The notes under the pieces are model-generated. The model was not told where the DNA came from. It saw nothing but the letters and a program-made list of their open reading frames with translations, and made no database searches. From Trema orientale (taxonomy: Eukaryota; Streptophyta; Magnoliopsida; Rosales; Cannabaceae), in NCBI GenBank assembly GCA_002914845.1, contig JXTC01000374.1, positions 1-64,000 of the forward strand: 64,000 nt of DNA, in the 5' to 3' direction. The translations under genes and the position numbers were made by a program. This document shows positions 1 to 12,540 of this stretch, piece by piece. Numbering within the stretch: the stretch's first letter is position 1; every line of letters begins with the position of its first letter.

Positions 1-128
1 ATTTCGACTTTTTTTTAGTGGGAAATTGTAGTACTTTAACCCTACCACATAGAATTAAATTATCTTGAAGCCTAGCAAATAAATTTCTATTTCATATTAG
101 AATTGGTTTGCAATTTAGTAATACTTTA

Positions 129-172
<44 letters not shown>

Positions 173-190
173 GTTGTTGTTGTTGTTGTG
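129..190. repeat. Compound microsatellite (TTA)n-(TTG)n
   Basis: About fifteen ATT/TTA triplets pass directly into a short run of TTG triplets. It is a simple-sequence repeat with no coding potential and is likely to be length-polymorphic. Confidence 0.95.
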
Positions 191-287
191 CAGGATGTTA
201 CATTTTTTTTCTTTACTAGTTATGAATTTATATTTATGGAAATGTATTTCCTTTTGTGACAAATAATTTTTTTATATTTTAAATAAG

Positions 288-338
288 AATTAACCACACC
301 TCATCGAACCACAAATAAGTGATGCGGTGTGGTTAATT
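288..338. repeat. Strong short inverted repeat (hairpin)
   Basis: Arms of 18 bases at 288-305 and 321-338 are reverse complements with one mismatch (AATTAACCACACC core) around a 15-base loop. It lies about 1.7 kb upstream of the phytocyanin gene. It could be the remnant of a small MITE or a structured transcript; nothing else assigns a function. Confidence 0.7.
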
Positions 339-1888
339 CCATTTTTCTCAGTTGCGTGGTCAAAGAAAGTCAATTAATTATATGTACAGGTTGGTGAAAA
401 TTTTTCATATTTTCATAACAGAAGTGCACCGCTTTTATAAATAGAAAGTTAGAGCGATAAAAATAAGAAAGAGCCTCCACTTTTACGTTTTACATATCCG
501 TCTCTATCTTTCACTCTCTGTTTATATTATTGGTATTATTACTATGATTTTCATAGTCGTTATTCGATTTACTAAACCGATTTCGTATAATAGTATTGTT
601 ATTTTTATTTTGCTGTTGTTTCTCTAAAATTTAGAAGGAGCAAATATATTTCTGAAAATGTGTCTCACTAATTTAACTTGAAGTTTAACTTCCATGTACT
701 ATGCTCCTATTCCGTGCATATATATCATGTGCTATAAAAGTAACAGCTAAAATCACATTAGTCATTTCCCTTTTACTTGTTTTCTTTTTCTTTAGTTCTA
801 TTAATTGTCGTTTTGGAGGGGAGGTGGAATAAAGGGCCGCTCTGTTTTTGTCTATGCTTTACAGTACATATTCTGAAAACTTCTAAATTTCGTCTATTTG
901 AGTTCACAATCAACATCATAATTCATAAACAATACTAGTTAAACGGGTGTCTTAACCAATTCCTGTCTTATGCTACACATTACAAGTTAGCAATTAGTGT
1001 TACATTATTAAATATTTTTAAAAAATTGTTCAAGAAGTAGTTGAACCAAAATTAGTTTAGATATGCTTACCGATCAAACTAAATTTCTATCATAACAATA
1101 TTTTGAAAACTTTAAATATTCAGATATCACTCCACCTGATTCTGGTAGTCCCAATTAGACCTCTAGTATAGGATAGATGAGAAAGAGAGTGTGAAGTAGG
1201 TCATTATGATCTTTTTTTTTTTCCTAAAAAAAGTTCTGCTATTTAGATATGAATTTACTTTTTTATATTTTATTTTTTTGAAGGGATATGAATTTACCTT
1301 TGATGTTATGCTTTTACCAACAAAGATTTAAATATTTATACAACTGTGGGAAGTAATAAAGAGAGACGCGACATTTATATTGCTTTTTCAACTAAATCCA
1401 ATAATCATATTCCACTTCAACGCTTTGCTAGACTGAAGGGACAATACTGGTACGTAAAAGGAGCCAAAAAAGAATAAGATAGCCGCGGAAACAAGCAATC
1501 CAAACATGGATATTTACTTATTTATTTATTTTTAAAGAGTAGATAGTCCTATTCCAAAAGCTATGCAAAATAAGATAGTCAAAACTTGAACTATGTATGA
1601 GAATGATAAAATCCCAAATGAGATATTCCCTTAATCATGCATAATTACACCAACCAATCAAATATTAAACTATAGATTAGCTTACGAGTCCACTTTTTTG
1701 AATGCTTCCTCTCCAGCTTTAATTATTTTGCTCTAAATATTAAAAATATATTTTTTGGGCCGGAAAGAAAAATCTCTCGTCTATTCTCTTCTATTCTACC
1801 CCCCAACACATCCCATTAAATTAAAACCACATTATTGGACCGACAAGCAGGGAAAGACCATTTTGGTAATTCCACAAAAAGTGGTGGA
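339..1888. other. Upstream intergenic region, no gene seen
   Basis: AT-rich sequence with frequent in-frame stops on both strands and no recognisable protein, RNA gene or transposon. It presumably includes the distal promoter of the phytocyanin-like gene that starts at 2046. Confidence 0.6.
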
Positions 1889-1899
1889 ATATATATATA
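1889..1899 (+). promoter_or_regulatory. Probable TATA box of the phytocyanin-like gene
   Basis: A TATATATATAG tract lies about 150 bases before the chosen ATG at 2046. This would put transcription start near 1920-1930 and leave a 5' leader of about 120 bases. This is inferred from position and motif only. Confidence 0.45.
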
Positions 1900-2045
1900 G
1901 ATACAAATATCAAGTTATTATATTCAGTCCCCCTTAATATTTCCGAGTGAGAAAAGCAAATCTAAATCATATATATCTTCTGAACCACATATCAGTACAT
2001 ATCACAATACATCGATACCAAGGTGTTTCACAAGGCCAAAGAAAA

Positions 2046-4581
2046 ATGGAACTGATGAGCAAAAGAGACAGTTTTGGCCTCCAATTCTTGGCCATCTTCT
2101 TCTGCTGTTTTGTACTTTTTTCTCTTTCGAGATCTGTAGAAGCTTACAAGAACTACACAGTTGGGGACTCCTTTGGTTGGTACGACAACTCAGAAAAGCC
2201 TACTGTTAATTACCAGAAATGGGCCGATGAGAAGAACTTTAGCTTGGGCGATTTCCTCAGTAAGTACTCTTAATTACATATATGATTTATTCTTTTGTCT
2301 TCTCCAATATATATTAACTATGTTTATCTCTCTCTGTTTCATGATAATATTGTGATTCTTTTTGTTTGTGATTAATTTTACTCTCTTTTTGTCTTCGTTT
2401 AAGATGTGTTCTCTGCTTTTTTTTAATATTTTTTTATTATTATTTTTTTAAAATTTTTACCCTTTTTGGTCTTTTCAAAAGTTTTTATCGAGTTTGGTTA
2501 AATTTCCATTAAAGAGAATAGAGAAATTTTCAATCTATTAAGAGAAATTCTGTTTTGGCAACTACTTTTTCAGGCTCTTTCCCCTTATATCTCTTCATTT
2601 TGCTTGATCTGTTTCTGGGAAAATTTGACAAAAATTCACAATATTTTTTCAGCCTATGGCATATACAAAATCCTTCTAATGTTCAAATATTTTTTTCTCA
2701 ATTAGTATGAACTTATAATACTCAATTTGATCTTCTTTTTAGTGCCCTATTGCTTTTTTTGTTCACCTGCGTTTGTTTTCTTTTTCTTTTTCTTTTTTTT
2801 TTTCTTTTTTTTTCTTTTTTCGTGTTCTCTGGAAATACATGGAACATATGTTTCTATTCTATCGTTTCACTAGTTCCAACGTCCAAGTAAATATCATAAT
2901 GCTCTTTTTCACAATTGCGCTCTTTTTTACAATTGCATCTATGTTAGTGAAAAAATAAAAATAAAGCTAAAGGTAAGAGAGAGGAGCACTGAGAAAATGA
3001 CACAAGTCCCCAGCCAAAAGAAAAAAGGAAAAAAAAAAAAAAAGAAAGAAAATGACACATGTTACGGTTCCCATGGTGGCTTAGAATTTTTCCGTGCTGC
3101 CCCAGCTGTGTATCACGTGATATGTTAGCTAAATACTCTGACAACTTATGTAGTACAAGTCACACAACCGATGTAGACTTTACCTTTTTGATGTTCTGCC
3201 CTTTAGTACATTCTTTTACCTTTTATTGTAATTTTAAAAAAAAAAAGGGTCTCCATAAGGCACTTATCAAAACACTAAATTTTAAAAAAGGAAAAAAAAG
3301 TCGGTTCTGTAAATAGGATATTCTCCACTGACAAATCTTAGTAATTAAAATTAGTTGTTTTATTTTTTAACCAAATTAAGCCTGCAGAACACAGTAATTG
3401 GCATCAATTTTCAGCACATAAAAAACAGAATGTCTTTCTGTTTAGTTGTCAACATGTTCAATTCTAAATAACAAACTTTAGAAAAGGTCATAATTTTTTC
3501 TTCAAAAACAAAAATTAAACTTTTTTCCTTTGATAAGTTAATAATGCAACATAATCAATTAATAATCAACGAGTGAAGTTATAATATGAATATCCTTCCA
3601 GCTTCGCTATCTATCATGCCAGTCATATTAATTTTCGTATTACTTTTTCAGCACCAACTAATATAACAAATGAGTTATTATTCTTATAATGAAGTACAAC
3701 AATTGCAACGATTAGAGTTAATAAAACCAATAATTAAATTATGACAATTCATAATATTAAAACATAAGATTTGGATTCGCTCGCCTAACCTTTTAAAGAT
3801 CCAATATATTTTGTCCTCCCAATTTGTCTATCTGGCTAATAATATTGTCTGCTTTAAATTGGGTCAAGACGAATTTAAACTGGAATTAGCTTTAAAACTT
3901 TATAATAAAGTTTCCAATTTCATTACTCATCTAATGTTTTTTTGTTACATAAATATATTTATTCCTTTTAATTTTTTTTTTCAAATCTTCACTTTTGGAA
4001 ATTCTAATTAGTTGTTGGTCACTTATGCCCTTTAACTAAAACAATGTAATAATGCAGTTTTCAACACCAACACCAACCACTCAGTGGTCCAAACCTACAA
4101 CGAGACCACGTACAAGCTCTGTGACTACGAGGACGCTTCGGACAAGGACACCACCCAGTGGTCAACGGCGGACCCGTCAAACACCGCCACGCGTCCGATC
4201 ACGGTGCCGGTCCCACTCCTGAAGGAGGGCAAGACCTACTTCTTCTCCGGGGACTACGACGGCGACCAGTGTACCAATGGTCAGCGCTTCGCAATTGTCG
4301 TGGCGCATGGCCAAGGCCTGCCCAAGAGTCTCAAGGACCCCTCCACCGACGAGTCCCCTGGCCCCGTCGGCCCTCAGTCCGGGGACGAAGAGGGCGATGC
4401 GGCCCCGGACACCATTGTTCCTTCCAATTTCAATAATCCGAAACCGGTTGCGTCCGATGATGCCGACCGGGCCTCGGATTCGTCGGGATCGGTATCATTG
4501 TCGTTTTTGCATGGGAAGGTGTTTGGTCGCCAGTTGTGTACGGTCTTCATGGTGTGTTTAGGACTAATTTGGCTGTCCTAA
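2046..4581 (+). CDS. Phytocyanin / early nodulin-like protein, GPI-anchored
   Basis: Exons are 2046-2259 and 4058-4581, joined across a 1798-base GT-AG intron inside an Ile codon; the model gives 245 aa. Residues 1-33 form a signal peptide ending SVEA, and the mature protein begins YKNYTVGDSFGW, the typical phytocyanin start. The cupredoxin-like domain runs to about residue 155. Cys93 and Cys143 fit the conserved disulfide. His79 (NHSVV) and Gln147 (TNGQ) sit at copper-ligand positions, but the ligand Cys and second His are absent: the segment reads SGDYDGDQC where copper binders have a Cys four residues before His-Cys. It therefore resembles the non-copper early-nodulin-like branch. An acidic Pro/Ser/Asp linker and a hydrophobic C-terminus (VFMVCLGLIWLS) fit GPI anchoring at the plasma membrane. 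Met4 is an alternative start. Exon 2 is markedly GC-rich compared with its flanks. Physiological role unknown; a cell-wall or signalling role is inferred from the family. Confidence 0.9.
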
Positions 4582-5706
4582 TCTATTTATTTATTTATTT
4601 TATTTATTTTTTGCTTTTGAGATATAGAGGGTGTGAGTGGAAATTGGTTTTATTTTTCTTACGGGAATAATTCAGATATACTATTGTTTGTTTATTTATT
4701 TTCTGGTTCGAGTGTGAATGATAGTACATTGTTGCGCTATTTTATATAGTTAGGTAATGATAATGCACTTTTTAATTCTTCTTTTAAGCTTTCGATCTGG
4801 ATTGATATATTATGCAAAATTTTCTTTCGGCTGCTAATATTAGATTTTTATATAGTAATTGATTCTCTAATGATTAGTACTGTATAATAAAAAAATGACT
4901 ACGTGTCACACGAATAATGTTCCTTGAGCAATATAGAGATTTCCAAAACAAAAGTGCTAGGCAACATAGACTAGTCATGCCAATTATGACATGATCACAT
5001 AATACATTTCAGTCAGAAAGAAAAAATGTATTTCAAGATATAGTAAACATAATTAAAATAATTGCATGTTTTTTCAATTCATGTATATTGAAATCTTAAT
5101 GTAAATTTCATTTAAAATTTGTTGGTTGCTTCTTCAAAGAAGCTGAGTTTTTGCTTCTCTAATTTTTAATTGCTTTTTCTCATTTTTGAATTAAATTGTG
5201 AAGATCCGTTAGGTTTCTTTTATTACAATGTAACGAACAATTTAGATATTGTAATCAATGTCAAGAGTGATCTCTCTCTCGGCACTATATCTGGATTTTA
5301 TTTAGGTAATGATAATGTACTTTTTTTTTCTTATTTTTAAGTCTAGAAAACAAGATTGTTAAAAGGGTCAATGATTACAAGAATACCAATTAGGTGGTTT
5401 GTATAATATTTGGTAAATTGTATCATACGGGTGAGTGTAACAACTCTAATGAGTAATAGAATATCACATGGAATAGTTGGTTTCCCATCATTGAACTGCC
5501 TATATGATTTGGTTTGGCAGTTTTTTTTTTTTTTTGGTAATTTAATTTGAGACTGGTCAATATACCCAAGTAATTTGTTGTCTGTCTAAATATTGTTCTT
5601 AAATGCGTTATGTATTTATTAATTGGTAATGAATTTAAAAACGTGAGTTCGGTAATAAAGTAATTAACAAAACTAAAATTTCTAGTTGTAGAAGCCTAGA
5701 AGGAAG
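4582..5706. other. 3' region of the phytocyanin gene and intergenic sequence
   Basis: This contains the 3' UTR and AT-rich intergenic DNA with no coding region. A stretch near 4751-4800 (taggtaatgataatg, then a T-rich run) recurs imperfectly near 5304-5345, suggesting an old local duplication of the downstream region. Nothing else is recognised. Confidence 0.55.
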
Positions 5707-6204
5707 TGTTGGAATATTTTATATGGATTTGTATAATCACTAGTAACTCACTATATCTTAATTAAAGTATGTTAAGAATAATTATATTTGTATATTTAAT
5801 TGACTTTGCATAGTATTACTGATTCAGCCATAATGGAATGGACCACATATCTTAATATGTATGAGGCCTATGGTTTCACACTCTTTGGGCCAAGGGTGTG
5901 ATCTGTCACACACACGCATATGTGACAAAGCCCACTGGCCTATTGAAAAATTGGTCGTTGACTAGTTGTGTGTGCAGCTCTTTTGTGTGAGTTTTTCGGC
6001 ATAACACCAAGAGGAGCCAAAGGGTATTGAACACCATAATTCCTCATCATTCTACACTTATTTTCGCAGTTTTCAGGTGCCGGAATGAGGACAGTGGCCA
6101 GTCAATACCTCAGCCCACCGTACAGAGGTGATGTCCATTTTTTGTTAATATGCTTTAAGCTTAAATAGGTTGTTGTTAGTTGTTTTATGGATATTAATTC
6201 AACA
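5707..6204 (+). repeat. Copia-type LTR, plus orientation (5' LTR)
   Basis: A 498-bp block begins TGTTGGAATATTTTATATGG, ends ATTCAACA and is followed at once by a primer-binding site, so it is a 5' LTR in plus orientation. A second, inverted copy lies at 13461-13994. The five bases before it are GGAAG. Confidence 0.85.
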
Positions 6205-6206
6205 AT

Positions 6207-6218
6207 TGGTATCAGAGC
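6207..6218 (+). other. Retrotransposon primer-binding site (tRNA-iMet type)
   Basis: TGGTATCAGAGC, complementary to the 3' end of initiator tRNA-Met, lies two bases after the LTR end at 6204. This is the standard minus-strand primer site of plant copia-type elements and marks this LTR as the 5' one. Confidence 0.9.
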
Positions 6219-6639
6219 TAGTCCATTTAACTTAAAGCTATTATGTTGTTTGTTTTTTAATTTTTTCGAAAATTTTCTATTTTTTTCGTGTATATATACC
6301 GATTTTTTTCCGAGAATTATTTTGGGTACAAAAAATCGTCATTTTAATTATTGATGACAAATATGTATTGTGGGCATCACATTTGTGGTGGTTATATTTG
6401 TTTTGGCCAGATTTATTGAGTTTTTTGAAACCTTGAAAATGGACATTTTTTGTCGATTTTTCTGCACTTGTTCGAAGCCTTTTTCGCCAAATAAATGTCA
6501 TAAAACCAATGGAAATCGAATTTGGAACAAAACCCCACCAAAATCGTCAAAAAAGGAGCACCAGAAGTCCAAAAATGGCTGGATCAGGTTGCGCGAGTCT
6601 GAACTGAGTCGGCAAACCCGGCTGGAGGTCAGGGACGAT

Positions 6640-6925
6640 TCTGTACGATGTGTCGTTTGGCCTCTATCAGGCGAAAAATGACATGTCATTTTCTCTAAAG
6701 AATAAGTGTTGTCGTTGTACGGAAACATATCGTTTGGTTAACAACAAAAATAATATGTTGTTTGCTTTTTTGCTTAGCTGCCGTTTTGTACGGAAATAAC
6801 ATATCATTTGGTTCATACCAAAAAAAAAAAAAAAGACATGTAGTATATAGTGATGTTTGGCTGCAGTTTGGTACAAACGACACGTCGTTTTCGTTTTTGG
6901 CTAAGGACCAAAACGACATATCATT
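6640..6925. repeat. Cluster of degenerate palindromes, AACGACATGTCGTTTGG type
   Basis: At least seven variants of one near-palindromic word occur in under 300 bases, for example near 6647 (gatgtgtcgtttgg), 6675 (aatgacatgtcatttt), 6720, 6745, 6785, 6875 (aaacgacacgtcgtttt) and 6910. Several are preceded by gtacggaaa or gtacaaa, so the unit is longer than the palindrome. The cluster sits in the untranslated leader of the retroelement. Function unknown. Confidence 0.75.
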
Positions 6926-9900
6926 TGTTTGCCCAGATTTATTTTTTTTATAAAAGAAAAAAACCCTTACCTCTTGGGCATGTGTAGGGACTTTTTCATC
7001 CACAATTTTCGATATTTTGCTCCATTTTTTATTTCCTAATTATTTATGTGATTATTTGTTAATTTTGGCGATTATAAAATATTTTATTAAATTATCACAT
7101 ATATTTTGCATATTGTTTTAAAATAATAAATCTCACAATTTTGAATTAAATTAATTCTTGGGCATTATTATATGTATATTTAGGCCATCTTAGACCAATG
7201 TCTAGTTATATATCAATATATTTAATTTAACATTACACATGGTTATGTGCATATTTTGATAATTATGTCACTTTTGATTATTTGCATATTTTTGGATGAT
7301 TTTATGCATTGAATTTCATTTTTTTTTAAAAATTCATATTATGTGGCATAATTAATTGTGAGATTGTGACAATCGTAAGAGTTTATATACTCACTTATTG
7401 TGAGTCTAAACTTGTCAAATTGTCGAACATAGTTGCATCAATTATTATATTCTCACTTTTGACCAATTTTGAGCATATTTTTATTCCATATTTTGTTGTT
7501 GTATGCCACCTTTTATTCTTAGAAAATTTAAGTATAAATGAAAAATAATATTTTAACATATTATATGGATAATTTTGATTTATTGCTCTTTTTTTGTATG
7601 CATTTTTGTGGTAATTGTTATTTTGTAATATAAATGCATAATTGGCTTTATTTGAATTTTGTGAGATTTTGACCAATTCTGAATGCTTTTGTACTTGCCA
7701 TTCGTGAGTTGAGCATGTCAGATTATTGATGGAAAATTATGATTACTATTGTTTATTCTCTCTTGTTTGATCACAATTAATACTAAGGTCCATACGAACA
7801 ATTAAATTATCCTGTCAATAATTTTATTGTTTGGTAGGATACTTAAACTGGTGAAGGAAATACATTGAATGTCATGAACTGCACAATCTTTTCTATCCTA
7901 TCGATAGTAGATTAATGCATTTGGTTATGGCATTTAGTGCATTGTCCTTACCTGCGAATGAGTCCTTGTTTGCTTGAGGGACTCTAGCACAAAATGATCA
8001 CGTTATTGATTGGATCATTGGGAAAGTTGAGAGGAAGAGCAAATAGCGTGTTCTTAGTTTTTTACATGCATATTAGTGATATTGCTCTTAATTATTTCCT
8101 CTGGCTTTATGCAATCCTTGTATCTCTGCCATTTAAATGCTGAATGAGACTATTATGTTTGATGACATAGATCTCGCACCGAGTGTGATAAAGTAAATGG
8201 ACTAGGCCTTATGAGTTTGTACAACTCTTAAATCCATTATTTATAATTGATTGATGCCATGAAACTTTATGATGAGTGGGAGTATTTAAAGAGGTGTTCT
8301 TTAAGGTTTATGAGGTATTTTCTAGATATTATAGCTCATAGGAATTGGTATGGATTATTGAGAGAACTCTTTCATCTCTAGTTTGTTTCGATTACATCAA
8401 GTCATGATACTCAGAAGGAGCAATTGATTAGAGATAAGACTTGACTATTATGAGAAGTAGTCGACTTAGATGAGTTGACAATAATATTTATTGGGGATGA
8501 GGATGATATAAAGGATAGGATATCATTTATGGAGATTAAGTTCCAACTGGTCCTTGAATAACATGTGCACTTATATGCAATTATGATATTTGCTAGATTA
8601 CATTATCTCAGTTGAATAGTCTATTTATCTGAAAAAGATTCTATGACTTTATTTGTATATAAAGAAACAAACATGATTAAGTAGTAATTATGGAAAAACT
8701 TATTTCTTTATCTAAGTCTAAATGAATTAATTTACAATCTGTAAATAAAGATGGAATACTTTATTTACTAAAGATTGTAGTGTTTGTCTATCTCAACGGG
8801 AATGATGTGTCTCAAATCATTGAAATGCCTGACTTCTGATAGAAATACTAGTACAACATAAATAAGTTATGTGTATTGAACTGGACCAGGTAATATAAAG
8901 AATTTGAGTGCCGTAACTCAATTCTTATATTACTACAAATTAGCTCTTAGCATGTAGATCTTAATCCTTGATATTTGATTGGACATGCTTTCATGGATTG
9001 TAGCCTTTGATTTGTTAAAAAACTAGTCTCTATGAAATTAGAGGCGAACTCTGGTATATTAGAGGTTATGATTTATGAATTGATAGGAACACCAAATAGT
9101 TAAGGACACTATACATTATTGCCACTTTAGGTTCTTTCAAGATTCATAGAATAATTAAATCTAAGATCTTAGTATTCACTTTGTGAATTAGTTGATAATT
9201 TTGTCTAAATGGCCATTGAGAACAAAATTATTGACAGTATTATTCCTTGATAGAAAGATGGTAACTTTAAAGTAAATATGTGTTGGAGAGGTATTACGAT
9301 AATTTCACCTATCTAACTACGGCATTGTATAGGGATTCTATATGTGGTATAGAATATGTTAGATGGATTGGTTAATCAAGATTAGTTGATTAAATCTCTA
9401 TAAAAGGCATGACATTTAATCTAAGAGTGTAGTATTGGGCCTTTAGTGGAGTATCCCTTTTACTAATAGTATTTATATAAATACCATAATAAGAGTTATT
9501 ATGTATTTATCATACTACTGGAGCTTAGATTATTTGGATCCATTAGGTCCCTTGTCTAACTCAACAAAGCTCATTAATTGGTTGGTAGTATTTGTGAAAT
9601 TAGTTTCATGAAACTGTGTAAAATAATGATTCTACACAGAAGTTAATATTCTTATAAATAAGTTACAAGAGTTGGACATAAAAATATACCTAAAGCCCAA
9701 ATTAGAGAATAAGACCAATCCTAGTTGGACTGGGATTAGTAGTTTTGGGCTTCATATATATAAAATACATGAGAAAAAAAACTGCACAGTAACACATACA
9801 GTGTCACACGCATAACAGAGGGAGAGAGAGAGGTGCTCTGTGCCAACTATAGTGAGAAAGAGAGAAAAAAAGTTTCCTGCAATCTCACAGTCTCATCTCA

Positions 9901-11725
9901 TGTCCCAGTGTTCCAAAAGATCAAGAAGGTATTCTTGATCGTTCTCCAACATAGGATACAACTTGGTGCCTACTCGCCTTATCAACCAAGAGCAGGAGTA
10001 TAGACAAGAAGATCTAGAGTTGGAGATTTGATCACCATCAACAAGAAGATCAAGAAAGAGCATGCTACAAGAGGTAAATCCTAATCTTTTATCTAGGGTT
10101 TATGCATCTAGATTTGATTTATGTTATACATGATCCTGTATATGATATATACATGTTTTATGGTTATGAAAATTATTTTCATATAAAAATTTTAAAGCTT
10201 AAATCCACTATTTTTTCGCTGTATTCATGATGTGATCATGTATTTTTCTATAGTATGCATGCATGTATATTTTTTTCTAAATATTAGGTCCAAATACGAT
10301 CAACTATAGTGTTACAAAAGGGTATAAATTATACGTTTCTTGATATTGTGTGATATCTTTTGAGGATTGATTTACAGTGATTTATATATGATAACCCCTA
10401 TAATGATTGAGTCAGACAAAGTTGTTGATTTTATTGATATTTTTGGTATAAGTTAGAGGTTATAAGAGATTTATTCGATGAGGAATATTCTATGTTATTA
10501 TCTCTTTTTTGTTATTTTCGCTACAATTGTTGGCCCTACGATTACCCAGAAATATATAGTCACTCGTGTTATATATATTGACCTTGTAATACTTAATGAC
10601 TCTATATATAAATGAAGAGATATGTATCTTTTGAGGTGATCATGGTGATTTGATATGCCTGCAGACTTTATAGCTTATTGGCTAGAGTACAAGTTTGACA
10701 TTGATTATACCTCTAATATGATAATCTGCCAGTGAGCCATTAGCAATCTTAATTCTTATTGTAGACGATACCATATTTTAGCAAATAAGAAGAATTGGTT
10801 ATGAAGATATCTTCTTATTAGTTTCCACTAAAGATACCTTATTAGTTTTGTGGCAGTTATAACTCTGCTGACTTGGAACTTCATTAGATAGGCGTGAAAA
10901 CTACATGTTTGAATGAAGTTTGAGTATTTATATAGTTGTACTGATTGGTTTTGAGATTATTGGTAATAAACACCCAATTTATTAGATCCATACTTTTTGG
11001 TTATGGATTAAAACTGGCATCAATATATTAGTATAACAAGTTTGATGAGATTGTCACCATTAGTGTGTTTTGGAGAATGTTGTTGATCAATGTGTATATG
11101 TGAGGGTCAGTGGGAGCAAGTACATATTCATGATTTCGTATGTTATAGATATTGTGCTCGCATTTAAAGATTCTGACCTAATATATGAGACAAATAATTA
11201 TTGATTAGTCATATAAATATGAAGAATCTCGAAAAAGCCTTGTATATTCAAGGTATATAGGTTCTTCATATAGTTCTAATGGCATTTTAGTTTATCTCGA
11301 AGGATTTACATTGATCAAGTCCTTTACATAGATCCATTCTTTGGATATTGTTGTTCTTGTTAAAAAGCACTAATTCTGAATGTGACAAATTATGCAAGGC
11401 CAAAAGTCCATTAGTTGTTTTGAGAGAGATCATATAAAATTAGTCCCTATGTATCTACTATTAGCAGCTTGGTGTGTATATATATATATATATATATTCG
11501 AGTACGCACATGTCATGACATTACATTTATTATTGGGCATGCTGGTTAGGTACTTGAGTGATCTTTTTGGGTACCCAGGATCATATCTTGTGATTGATTC
11601 ATCGACAGACCAACACTCATGACATAGTTCGATTTTGTGACACCGAGATTATAAGCTGCATGGATGACAAAAATCCATCCCCATGTATATTATGATGATG
11701 ATAAGAGGAGCTGTTATATAATTTT

Positions 11726-12130
11726 GTGCCAATTGGACGCTTACAATTGAGCTATCTTAGGATTTATTGTCAATTGGACATTTATAGCTACCTCACTCAT
11801 CGAGGTAGAATTTTTGTAGCGTGTTATGGGGCTACTAGTTATGAAATTCGACTGTGGAATCTTGTTTCAGTATTCAGATTAGTTTACTCTATTTTGAGGT
11901 TACTGAAATTTTATAGTTATGATTCTACAGCTCTATCTTTCTCTTAAAACTTGAGGAGCATTGTTAAGCTCCAATTTTATTGATATACAATTCCTATTTA
12001 TTAGAGAGAAAGTCGTACCACCCTCATTTCTATTGAGAACACACCTACAAATGACATGTTGGCGAATTCACTAGCGAAAGGCTGACCCTTGTGTGATTTT
12101 TTGAGAACAAGCATCCCATGAGGGACTATT
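11726..12130 (+). pseudogene. Degraded copia RNase H / pol C-terminus
   Basis: The frame at about 11815-11945 reads ACYGATSYEIRLWNL then LLKFYSYDSTALSFS, matching the copia RNase H pattern (AxYEA...LWxxNL...LKIYCDNSAA). After a frame change, 11975-12095 matches the HIDIxxLFIRE and PTNDMLANSLAKG region at the end of pol. Frameshifts and stops make it non-functional. The matching integrase and reverse transcriptase were not found nearby. Confidence 0.7.
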
Positions 12131-12497
12131 TGGATTTAAGTTTCTTTCATTTTTTTCTTATAATTTTTTCCCCCTCCTTCGTTTAGTATTAAGATAGGTT
12201 AGTGTAAAATCCCTCAATTTCACTACCGCATGTGTAGATTGTTAGTTAAGATTTATGAATATAATGAAAACATCTAGATTAAATGGAAGCGTGGAAAATA
12301 AAAAAAAAATCAGATTTAGTTTTTCATAAAAATAATTTTAGATATTTGTTATGGTCTAAATATATATAAATAGATCCAATCTTAACCATATGATCTTCCT
12401 TTCTATGCATTAAGCTTAAAACTGTAGAGGTGTGTGGGTAGTTCGATCTTGATCAAACTTCTAATGAGAATCCAAGAACTCCAATGGTGGCTCCAAG

Positions 12498-12499
<2 letters not shown>

Positions 12500-12533
<34 letters not shown>
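12500..12533. repeat. (CT)n microsatellite
   Basis: About seventeen uninterrupted CT dinucleotides in non-coding DNA. Confidence 0.95.

Positions 12534-12540
<7 letters not shown>

Noticed and set aside
6207..6218. Part of a tRNA gene
   Set aside because: TGGTATCAGAGC is the complement of a tRNA 3' end used as a primer site; no cloverleaf surrounds it, and the same holds at 33367-33378.
6277..7003. Several overlapping frames of 60-103 codons on both strands
   Set aside because: They cross the palindromic repeat cluster and the non-coding retroelement leader; biased composition and no recognisable domain.
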